This document shows, one piece after another, positions 51,529-59,139 of a stretch of 64,000 nt of DNA. Under the pieces are notes generated by a model. It did no database searches, was not told the DNA's origin, and saw only the letters and a list, made by a program, of their open reading frames with translations. The position numbers and the translations under genes were made by a program. Within the stretch, counting starts at the first letter, position 1; every line of letters begins with the position of its first letter. This stretch comes from Anaerolineae bacterium. Its GTDB lineage: Bacteria; Chloroflexota; Anaerolineae; Aggregatilineales; Phototrophicaceae. Location: the NCBI GenBank assembly GCA_022843745.1, contig JALHNB010000005.1, positions 47,382-111,381 on the forward strand. The letters are read 5' to 3'.

Positions 51529-52481
51529 CTGATTCAACGGGTGAAGAACTGCCAGATTACGGCCAAACCGACCCCAGCCCACAAAACGTATTCGATAACA
51601 AAGATGCGTATTGGTGGGAAGGTGGCAAACAGGTTGAATCTGGCAGGGAATTCATGCCGCGTAAATTACAAACTCCCCTGGATAAGCTGACACGTCACAC
51701 TGCCGGACGGCGTTCGCGTACCAAAACGGATCGCAAACGTGGACGGTATATTCAGGCACGCCCCGCCAACGGTCAGACGCATGATATTGCCTTTGATGCG
51801 ACATTGCGTGCCGCCGCCCCTTATCAAAAGGAACGCAGCGATCAGCTTGGCGCAAGTGGCATGGCCTACGCCCTGCGCAAAGGCGATCTGCATCGTAAAG
51901 TTCGTGTGCGCCGCGCCTCAAATCTGATCCTCTTTGTGGTGGATGCGTCGTGGAGCATGGCTGTCTCAGAGCGTATGACCGCCACCAAAGGCGCGATTAT
52001 GTCGCTGCTGACGGATGCTTATCAACGGCGTGACCGTGTAGGGCTGGTCGTTTTCCAGAAAGACCGCGCTTCACTGGTGCTGCCGCCGACTAATTCGGTT
52101 GTGCTTGCGAAAAAAGCGCTGCAAAATATCCCCGTTGGCGGCAAAACGCCCCTTTCAGCGGGCTTGCTGCTGGCCTATGAAACCATCAAGCGAGAGAAAG
52201 TTCTGCACCCGGATATTCTGCCGATGATGATTTTGCTGACGGATGGCGCTGGCAATGTTTCGATCAGCAGCCAACCGCCGCAGGAAGAAGCTCATCGCAT
52301 CGCCATGATGATGAAGGAAGATTCGGTCAAATCGGTGACGATCAACATGGAACACGTTGCCTTTGATCGTGGATTGGCATCACAACTTGCCGAACAGCTT
52401 GGCGGGCCATGTTATTCACTTGGTCAGCTTCGCGCCGAAATTCTCTACGAGACGGTTCGTAAGGAAATGAACGCCACTTAA
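51450..52481 (+). CDS. ChlD-like VWA domain frame, probably translated by -1 frameshift
   Basis: This frame overlaps the previous one by 79 bp. Its nominal first 22 residues are Arg-rich and shadow-like; real coding similarity starts right after the A9 run. The region YIQARP ... DATLRAAAPYQKERSD matches the linker before the VWA domain of ChlD/cobaltochelatase proteins. The VWA domain carries the MIDAS motif DASWS in VVDASWSMA, then GLVVFQKDRASLVLPPT and ILLTDGAGNVSI. An internal ATG at 51654 with AGGGAA might start a shorter product, but conserved residues lie upstream of it. The most economical reading is a frameshifted ChlI-ChlD fusion. Confidence 0.8.
   Translation: MGRRRRGQRNERGRRTICRQKKSQSVADSTGEELPDYGQTDPSPQNVFDNKDAYWWEGGKQVESGREFMPRKLQTPLDKLTRHTAGRRSRTKTDRKRGRYIQARPANGQTHDIAFDATLRAAAPYQKERSDQLGASGMAYALRKGDLHRKVRVRRASNLILFVVDASWSMAVSERMTATKGAIMSLLTDAYQRRDRVGLVVFQKDRASLVLPPTNSVVLAKKALQNIPVGGKTPLSAGLLLAYETIKREKVLHPDILPMMILLTDGAGNVSISSQPPQEEAHRIAMMMKEDSVKSVTINMEHVAFDRGLASQLAEQLGGPCYSLGQLRAEILYETVRKEMNAT
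51508..51516 (+). other. A9 slippery run at the ChlI/ChlD frame junction
   Basis: Nine consecutive A residues read AAA-AAA-AAA in the ChlI frame. A shift back by one base continues as AGC-CAA-TCC in the ChlD frame. The only stop in the first frame follows four codons later (TAG at 51526-51528). GAGG at 51484 lies 20 nt upstream. CCGTA/TACGG could pair downstream, but I cannot show that it forms. Programmed frameshifting in chlD genes is reported for cobalamin producers. Confidence 0.7.
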
Positions 52482-54766
52482 GCGCGTCGTTTTCTGCCAA
52501 TAATCAATGCCGCAATGCTGCCTGCTGCCGTGAGAAGGCTGATGACCAGTCCGATCACGAAGGCAGGCGGCATAAAATACAGACGAACATCGTGTTTTCC
52601 AGCAGCCAGCATCACACCCCGCAGCGTTCCATTGACCCGTAAAACCGACGACCCCACGCCATCGACATCAACCTGCCAGCCTGGAGTCCAGACTTCGCTA
52701 AAAACCAACATTCCATTATCGGGCATATTGATGCGAACGTGAATCTGGTTGGGGGTGTAATTGAGAATTTCAGCAGGCTCGAAAAAATCGCTGTTGGCAG
52801 CCAATGTCTCCACAGCCTGGGATGATTCAACGAGCGCTGTCGTTCGCAAATCGACCTGGGGGAGACGCGCCCATATCGCTGCATCGTTTTCGGCAACTTC
52901 GACCCGTCCAACGCCGAACGCACGTGGAAGCACAGCGCTGTTCTCGTAAAGCCATTCCGCCCCAGTCGTTTCCACTAACTTAAGCTCGTTCTGTTCGGGT
53001 AATTCGAACGGCGAAATCACATATTTGACATTGAGTAAGCCTAAGAGGGCGGGATCAGGCTTCGCGTCCAGATAAGCGGTAGCTGAAAATTCGTTGGATG
53101 CGCAGGGTGGGACAGCCGCGTAAACCCCATCAACATTGCAGCCAGAAGCCAGCCGCATAAACTGCGAATAAGTCCCGAATTGGAACGAATTGAGTCCCTC
53201 GACAACTTCCAACCGATTCGCGACCACGATTTGGTCGGCAAATTCGCGCCGGATGCCGTATGTTCGAAATCGCTCGACTTGTGCTTGCGCCACCACTGTT
53301 TTGCCAATTTCCGGGAGTTCAAAGACTTCGGCACTCGGCTTGGGACGCGCGAAGGCGACATCCAGCGGGAAAAGATCAATGAACACTGCTGCGATCAGGA
53401 GCATTGCGAATTGAGAAGTGGTCAGGCGATTATTCACGAATTGCCATAAGCTGACGAGGCCGATGATGACACTTGCCGCTGCCAGTAACCCCAACATCCA
53501 ATCCGCTTCATTGGGTCGCCGTGTCAGGTATCGACCCGCTAGTGTGATGATAATCAACATACTCCCGCTGATGACCAACCATCGCCACCAGCGAGATGCT
53601 AACTGCTTCGATTGGATCAGAGAATCAACCGCGAGGCTGACCAACATAGCTGCTGCAAAAGCCGCGAAATACCACATTCGTGCGGGAACGCGCACGTAGC
53701 GGAAGCCAGGAATCCATTGAATCATGAATGCGTAAAGGGGGGTTGTCGTGCCTATCGCAAAAATCATCGCGAAGATCAGTACACCTACCCAGAAACGAGT
53801 TTCACGACGGTTGGAATGCAGCCATGCCAGCGGCGATAAAATCAACGGGATCAGGCCGACATAAATCTCCCATTCCGGAAATTTTTGCGGAATGGGAAAG
53901 AGGGTGTTGAACAGTAGTGGGACAGGGAGCGCCAGATGATTGGCATTTTCCAGCGTCATTGCTTCGCGGCTTTGATAAGGAAGATAGCTTAAGAATGGAA
54001 AAAGTTGATAAGCTGAAAATCCTAAACAAATTATGAGTGCGATGAGCAATAACCCGACTTGGATGAAAATATCTCGCTGGCGGCGTTCTCGAAGAAGCAA
54101 AATGCTGCTATAGACAAAATAAACCCCTATGAACCAGCCGGTATAAAGGACAAATTGCAAATTTGTCAGGTATAAAAGACTCAGCGAAATGCCCGCCGCT
54201 ATTGCCCAACGCCAGGAATAGCGATCCAGTGCCAGTCGGATACACAGCAGGCACAGTGGCACGAGACAAAGACCGTGCGTATGGCTCAAATCTCCGGCGA
54301 TATTCGTGCTGAGTCGGGGTGTGAGCATAAGCAGCAGCGCGGCGATCATTGCAGCCGACCACCGGATTTTGAGGACAGTGCGCGCTAAGGCAAAAGTGCT
54401 GACACCTGCCACCCAGAAATGGAGCGTATTCAGCAGGGCGAACATCCATAAAATGGGAATCGGTAGCAGTGATAGTATTAATTTGGGTGGGTAGAATACA
54501 CGCACTGCCGGATTGCCGATCAGGGGAAGACCGCCCATGATGCTGGTCTGCCAGAGTGGAATTTCGCCCGTTTTCTGCAAAGACTGTTGAAAATAGGAGA
54601 CGGACGGCCAGCGATACGTTAGCAAATCCGTACCCAGCTCAGAACGCGGCCACATGATCGCATCCGGTTGCAAAAGATATGGGGACATCAAGGCTACGGC
54701 GATTGCCAATAGCAGCAGCGCGGCGGAAAGATTCGGACGTGTTGTAATAAATCGAATTTTGTTCAT
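52478..54766 (-). CDS. YfhO-type large polytopic membrane protein
   Basis: The 762-residue protein has about a dozen membrane helices in its first 480 residues, with SELGTDLLTYRWPSVSYFQQ and IMGGLPLIGNPAVRVFYPP early on, which resemble the first extracellular loop of YfhO and GT-C-like proteins. A soluble domain (about 490-730) and a last helix with a KRR end follow. YfhO members are linked to glycosylation of wall polymers. The frame runs on to 55132, but that part overlaps a plus-strand gene and is non-coding. The ATG at 54766 (or 54772) is the likely start. It converges on the chelatase gene with a 4-bp overlap. Confidence 0.8.
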   Translation of the reverse strand: MNKIRFITTRPNLSAALLLLAIAVALMSPYLLQPDAIMWPRSELGTDLLTYRWPSVSYFQQSLQKTGEIPLWQTSIMGGLPLIGNPAVRVFYPPKLILSLLPIPILWMFALLNTLHFWVAGVSTFALARTVLKIRWSAAMIAALLLMLTPRLSTNIAGDLSHTHGLCLVPLCLLCIRLALDRYSWRWAIAAGISLSLLYLTNLQFVLYTGWFIGVYFVYSSILLLRERRQRDIFIQVGLLLIALIICLGFSAYQLFPFLSYLPYQSREAMTLENANHLALPVPLLFNTLFPIPQKFPEWEIYVGLIPLILSPLAWLHSNRRETRFWVGVLIFAMIFAIGTTTPLYAFMIQWIPGFRYVRVPARMWYFAAFAAAMLVSLAVDSLIQSKQLASRWWRWLVISGSMLIIITLAGRYLTRRPNEADWMLGLLAAASVIIGLVSLWQFVNNRLTTSQFAMLLIAAVFIDLFPLDVAFARPKPSAEVFELPEIGKTVVAQAQVERFRTYGIRREFADQIVVANRLEVVEGLNSFQFGTYSQFMRLASGCNVDGVYAAVPPCASNEFSATAYLDAKPDPALLGLLNVKYVISPFELPEQNELKLVETTGAEWLYENSAVLPRAFGVGRVEVAENDAAIWARLPQVDLRTTALVESSQAVETLAANSDFFEPAEILNYTPNQIHVRINMPDNGMLVFSEVWTPGWQVDVDGVGSSVLRVNGTLRGVMLAAGKHDVRLYFMPPAFVIGLVISLLTAAGSIAALIIGRKRRA

Positions 54767-54847
54767 TCCCATATTATGCCCAAAAAACGATCTTGCGGCA
54801 TAATCATAGCGTTGATAAATGTTTGCGCACGAGGAGCAAAAGCGACT

Positions 54848-55204
54848 ATGAGTAATGTAAACAACTCGGCTTTGTTTGAAGTGAAACAGTATATGGTTAT
54901 TCTCCGCCAGCTTGAAGTCATGAATTTTCAGGGTACAGATGTCAACCTGCGCGGGATTGTCCGCTGCTTGGGTGATGAGTACACGCTGGATGTCTATTTT
55001 CTGGAGGAGGGCAGCCCGTTCCCGCCTCCAACGGTTGACATTGATAACAAGAAAGGATTTATGTTCATGCCTTTCCGGGACATCAGTGTGCTGGTCGATA
55101 TTCTGCGCAATGAAGCCCCAATTTATGCCCATCTGCGCGGTGATAAGCCGGAATGGACAAGCATCACCACCACCAAAGAGGGTGTCGGCGAGGGTGAGAA
55201 GTAA
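54848..55204 (+). CDS. Unknown small conserved-looking protein
   Basis: The 118-residue product has no signal or membrane segment. It reads as one alpha/beta domain (QYMVILRQLEVMNFQG, NLRGIVRCLGDEYTLDVYFL, KKGFMFMPFRDISVLVDILRNE). No family is recognised. The ATG at 54848 has GAGGAG about 11 bases upstream; the longer frame from 54776 is poor in coding character. It is divergent from the YfhO-type gene and is followed by a good terminator. Confidence 0.65.
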   Translation: MSNVNNSALFEVKQYMVILRQLEVMNFQGTDVNLRGIVRCLGDEYTLDVYFLEEGSPFPPPTVDIDNKKGFMFMPFRDISVLVDILRNEAPIYAHLRGDKPEWTSITTTKEGVGEGEK

Positions 55205-55238
55205 AATTCACCGTTTTTCATATCAGTTTATCTGCAAG

Positions 55239-55267
55239 CAGGGGCTTTGATGCCCTTGTTTGTTTTT
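55239..55267 (+). terminator. Rho-independent terminator
   Basis: CAGGGGC and GCCCTTG form a 7-bp stem (one G-T) around TTTGAT, followed by TTTGTTTTT. It ends the transcript of the small gene before it. Confidence 0.7.
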
Positions 55268-55419
55268 ATCGGTAAAGCGCTTATGAACCCCCGCTTAACC
55301 GAAATGTAATTTCTAAAAAAGTTGAGGTTTTGGTAAGAGAATTGAAAATAGTGTTCTGCAAGTTGACCGCAAGGACAAATTTGCAGAATAGAGGGGGAAG
55401 GTTACTTGAGGAGGTCGCG

Positions 55420-56346
55420 ATGCTGATGCAAGTTGATAATCCAGTTCAGTTCTGGGTGGGCGAGCTTTTCCAGGTTAGCCGGGATGGGCTGATGGAATAT
55501 GTCATCAAGGCCTATAAGCGGATTTACCAGCAGGACTACATGAAGGCTCTTGAGAAAGACTTAAGAGAATGCCCATCACAGTTAAATCCTGAAACTTTTG
55601 CCAGCGATAAATCGCTTGTGGCTGGCGTTGATCTTTATTGTGTGCTGAAACTCAGCATCGAACATTGGGATCGGCTGTTTCAAGGCACAAAACTTCGCAA
55701 AATCCCGGATCGCGACTATGCCCAGAAACTGAAAGATGTTCGTAACGCATGGGCGCATCAACGGCTAATCTTGCCGCATGACGCTTTTTCCGCTGCCCAG
55801 GCTGCTTATCAACTGCTCAATAAACTTCCTGATAATGAGCGCTTTGTCCAAAAAATCAGCCAGATCGTAGAGTCTCTTGCGGTATTAGACCAGGAAGCAG
55901 TGCCGGATATTCAAGTTGAGGATGTTGTGCAAAATAGTATTTTCGTCTCAGCCAGTATCTTAGAGGATGTCGATTTTCAGGTCATGGATACTGAAGGCCA
56001 AACGGAACGTATGAAGCCGCTGGAAAGTGCCGATGAGTTTTACATTCAGGTTGTTTTGAACGATAGCCAGACACGATGCGAACGAGTGTCGATACAGTCC
56101 AACCGCTTCATCATCGGACGCGGCGCTCATAGTAACATTCAAATTGCCGATCCTCGCGTTTCACGGGCGCACATCCTCCTGATGCCCAATGGGGGTGATG
56201 GCTTCCAGATTGTCGATTTGCACAGCGCCAACGGTACAAAACTGGAAGATCAGGGCGTACTTCCCAACCAGCCCGCACACTGGAAAACCGGGATGTCCGT
56301 CATGATCGGCACAACCTGGCTTATTCTGCGCCGGGGTCAGGCGTGA
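55420..56346 (+). CDS. HEPN-FHA fusion protein
   Basis: The 308-residue protein joins an N-terminal alpha-helical domain with a Swt1-like HEPN signature (VRNAWAHQ: Arg108, His113 in the R-x4-H motif) to a C-terminal FHA domain at about 205-300 (RFIIGRGAHSNIQIADPRVS, RAHILL, SANGTKL). HEPN domains with R-x4-H are often RNases in conflict systems; FHA domains bind phospho-threonine peptides. The ATG at 55420 has GAGGAGG five bases upstream, a near-perfect site. The longer ORF from 55330 is not needed. It is convergent with the epimerase gene. No kinase partner adjoins it. RNase activity is inferred. Confidence 0.82.
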   Translation: MLMQVDNPVQFWVGELFQVSRDGLMEYVIKAYKRIYQQDYMKALEKDLRECPSQLNPETFASDKSLVAGVDLYCVLKLSIEHWDRLFQGTKLRKIPDRDYAQKLKDVRNAWAHQRLILPHDAFSAAQAAYQLLNKLPDNERFVQKISQIVESLAVLDQEAVPDIQVEDVVQNSIFVSASILEDVDFQVMDTEGQTERMKPLESADEFYIQVVLNDSQTRCERVSIQSNRFIIGRGAHSNIQIADPRVSRAHILLMPNGGDGFQIVDLHSANGTKLEDQGVLPNQPAHWKTGMSVMIGTTWLILRRGQA

Positions 56347-56367
56347 ATTTTCGCCATACCATCGAGT

Positions 56368-57351
56368 TCAGATGTAGCCGTTTTTGCGATACCACTCATA
56401 CGTATCGCGCAGGCTCTGATTCATGTCGATCTGCGGTGGGCCGAGTTCCTTAAAAACTTTGTGGTAATCGTAATAGAGTTTCCGCGCGCCTAGCCTTGTC
56501 TGGTCAGCGTCAATCGGCAGTGAGATTCCTCGCGCCCGCAGTTGATGAACCAGCCAGGCCACCAGCGGCAGTGCAAAACCAGGCGCGGGTAAAAATGGAC
56601 GTGCCACGCCAACCGTATCCGCCACCATCCCGAACCATTCGCGATACATATAATTGGCTGAGCCGAGGATATAGCGTTCCCCCTGGCGACCCCGTTCAGC
56701 AGCAGCGATATGCCAGCGCGCCACATCGCGCACATCCACCACGCCTACTCCGCCCGGTGGCACAGGAACGAGCCAACTCAGGCGTAAAATTTCGGTGATA
56801 AAACGACCAGAAATCATATTCAGATCGCCTGGCCCCATGACGATCACTGGATTCATAATAACGATGTCCTGCCCATAATTTCTGACCGCATACTCCGCCA
56901 CCGACTCCGCCATCGCTTTGCTGTAGCCGTAGGGAAATTCGTGCGGGTTGAGGTTAAACGCCAGATTTTCGTCTGCCATCCGGTTTCGTTTGGGGACACC
57001 GATTGAGGCCGCGCTGCTGGTGAATACGACCCGCCGGACACCCGCTTCCCGTGCCGCCCGCAGCACTCGCCGTGTACCTTCGATATTGGCGGCGAACATC
57101 TTTGAAACATCGGCCTGCCAGTAATCTGCTACCGCCGCGACATGAAAGACCCAATTACAGCCCTCACAGGCGGCACGCAGCGCGTCCTCATCCAGAATAT
57201 CACCGATGCACGACTCAAAATCCAGACCTTCCAGCGCATCCATACGCGATGAAACCCGATGCAGCACTCGCGCTGTGTGACCGCCCTCATTGAGCGCACG
57301 AACGACGTGCGAACCGATAAAACCTGTCCCGCCTGTGACCAGCGCTCTCAT
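56368..57351 (-). CDS. NAD-dependent epimerase/dehydratase (extended SDR)
   Basis: The 327-residue protein has the extended-SDR Rossmann motif ALVTGGTGFIGSHVVRAL, YGYSKAMAE (catalytic Y-x3-K) and VVFTSSAASIG, and resembles dihydroflavonol-4-reductase-like sugar epimerases such as those near hopanoid genes. The substrate is unknown. The start overlaps the sppA stop as ATGA, so translation is coupled. A longer frame to 57360 adds only three residues. Confidence 0.9.
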   Translation of the reverse strand: MRALVTGGTGFIGSHVVRALNEGGHTARVLHRVSSRMDALEGLDFESCIGDILDEDALRAACEGCNWVFHVAAVADYWQADVSKMFAANIEGTRRVLRAAREAGVRRVVFTSSAASIGVPKRNRMADENLAFNLNPHEFPYGYSKAMAESVAEYAVRNYGQDIVIMNPVIVMGPGDLNMISGRFITEILRLSWLVPVPPGGVGVVDVRDVARWHIAAAERGRQGERYILGSANYMYREWFGMVADTVGVARPFLPAPGFALPLVAWLVHQLRARGISLPIDADQTRLGARKLYYDYHKVFKELGPPQIDMNQSLRDTYEWYRKNGYI

Positions 57352-59054
57352 TTTTCCCACCTGACCGGCATCAAAAGTTGGGCTTTGCTGCTGGCGATGA
57401 GCAGGAAATTTTCGGTCATGTAGCGCAGGATGGCGGCTGGATTGGCCTTTTCCGCCAACTGCGGGCCAAGTGGTTCACCCTCTTCCTGAATGATCGTGAT
57501 CGGGGTGTCAACAGGGAGATTCGCGAGTTCACGAGCTTTCGCCAGCGCGACACGCAGATCGCCAAGCTCATCGACGAGGCCGTGTATTTGAGCTTGCTGC
57601 CCTGTCCACACTCGCCCACCACCCACCGCGTCTACAGCTTCAGTGGTCATTTTGCGGCTTTTTGCCACACGTTCGATAAACTGCTCGTAGCTGCGTTCGA
57701 TTCCCTGGCGCATCTGCCGCCGCTGTTCGTCATTAAACGGCATCTGGTCGCTGAAAATGGTCGCGTTCGCGCCGCGTGTAAATTCTAGGCGGTTGATTTT
57801 CAGGTTTTCGAGCAGACCATGTGTGATTGGTTTACCCAATATCACACCAATTGATCCCGTGATCGTGCCGGGTTGGGCGACGATCAATTTTGCCGAAGTG
57901 CTGATGTAATAACCACCGGATGCCGCGACACCGTTCATAAAAGCGATGACGGGGATTTTTTTCGCCAGTTCGTCCAGTGCGGCGGTCATGGCTTCAGAGG
58001 CGGACGCTGAACCCCCAGGGCTGTCGATCCACAGGATGACGGCGGCAATGCTTTCGTTTTTCATCAGATTTCGGGCTTGTTGCACGACGGTCAGATCGCC
58101 AAGACGCTGTTCCCCGACAAACGGCAGCGGAATCGGGATTCCACCTGGCGGCTCGGCGCTTTCACCGGGCATGATTAACCCCGTCAGCGGCAATAAAGCA
58201 ATGGATTTTTCGGAGCGTTTGCGCCACTTCCGCAGCAAAATCGGCGCGGCCTCGGATATGGGTACAATATGCTCGACACCCAGATGCGCGGGAAGCGCTT
58301 CTTCGTTCAGGACAGCATCCACATAGCGATGCGTCAGTGCGACATGATCCAGATGTGGCGCGGTGTCGATCAGGGTTCGCGCTTCTTCCAATGTAGTCTG
58401 GCGGCCTTCCGCAATGCCCTCCAAAATGATCTGGTAGCGTGAATCCAGCAGCCAGTTAACCTGCTCAAGACCTTCCGGCGAGATGCTTTCGCGCGAATAC
58501 TGGTCATATGCGCCTTTGTAGGGCGAAATGGCGATCACATCAAGCTGCACACCCAGCGTATCAAACGTATTTTTCAAAAACGTAGGCTGCGCAATCAGCC
58601 CAACGGTCATCAGATTGCCGCCGGGTTGCAGGATGATCTCGTCGGCAACGCTGGCAAGGTAATAGCTGGAATTGTCGTAGTCCTGTGCGTAACACACCAC
58701 GCGCTTCCCTGTTTGGCGCAGGCGGATCAGGCTGCCGCGTAACGTTTGCAGATCAGCCAGGGACAGATGCAAACCGCGCAGAACAAGAATGATGCCCTTC
58801 GGACGGGGGTCGTCGCCGATTCGCTCAAAAAGGCGATCAATTTCGAGCAGGCTGATCGGAGGATTGCCCAGAATGCGCCGCCGAATCCAATTTCGTCCTT
58901 CGGGCAGAGCTGGAAGCGTTTCCGGGAGCATAAATAGAATATAATCAAGATCACTAAATCGTTTCCGCCGCCAATTGCTTAAGCTGTGCCACATAAACCG
59001 GAATGCCCGTATTGGCGCAAACCAGCGAGTCCATCGACGCAAACGCTTTAACAT
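57348..59054 (-). CDS. sppA: Signal peptide peptidase SppA (S49, tandem type)
   Basis: The 568-residue protein has two S49 domains, as in the long SppA form. In the N-terminal half YKGAYDQYSRES holds the catalytic Lys (near 180). In the C-terminal half GVAASGGYYIS holds the catalytic Ser (near 380), preceded by DSPGGSASASEAM. The N-terminal tail is basic and lacks a strong transmembrane helix, unlike the E. coli enzyme, so it may be peripheral. SppA degrades cleaved signal peptides. It is coupled to the epimerase gene. Confidence 0.9.
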   Translation of the reverse strand: MLKRLRRWTRWFAPIRAFRFMWHSLSNWRRKRFSDLDYILFMLPETLPALPEGRNWIRRRILGNPPISLLEIDRLFERIGDDPRPKGIILVLRGLHLSLADLQTLRGSLIRLRQTGKRVVCYAQDYDNSSYYLASVADEIILQPGGNLMTVGLIAQPTFLKNTFDTLGVQLDVIAISPYKGAYDQYSRESISPEGLEQVNWLLDSRYQIILEGIAEGRQTTLEEARTLIDTAPHLDHVALTHRYVDAVLNEEALPAHLGVEHIVPISEAAPILLRKWRKRSEKSIALLPLTGLIMPGESAEPPGGIPIPLPFVGEQRLGDLTVVQQARNLMKNESIAAVILWIDSPGGSASASEAMTAALDELAKKIPVIAFMNGVAASGGYYISTSAKLIVAQPGTITGSIGVILGKPITHGLLENLKINRLEFTRGANATIFSDQMPFNDEQRRQMRQGIERSYEQFIERVAKSRKMTTEAVDAVGGGRVWTGQQAQIHGLVDELGDLRVALAKARELANLPVDTPITIIQEEGEPLGPQLAEKANPAAILRYMTENFLLIASSKAQLLMPVRWEK

Positions 59055-59139
59055 TAAGGCCCTCTAGTCTCATTTTCAATGATAATGGTAACAAACTCAA
59101 AAGGTTTATTTTACCTGTTTTTTTACAATTGAGGCGGCA

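Noticed and set aside
54767..55132. N-terminal extension of the YfhO-type frame
   Set aside because: It overlaps a plus-strand gene and lacks membrane segments; the ATG at 54766 gives a normal protein start.
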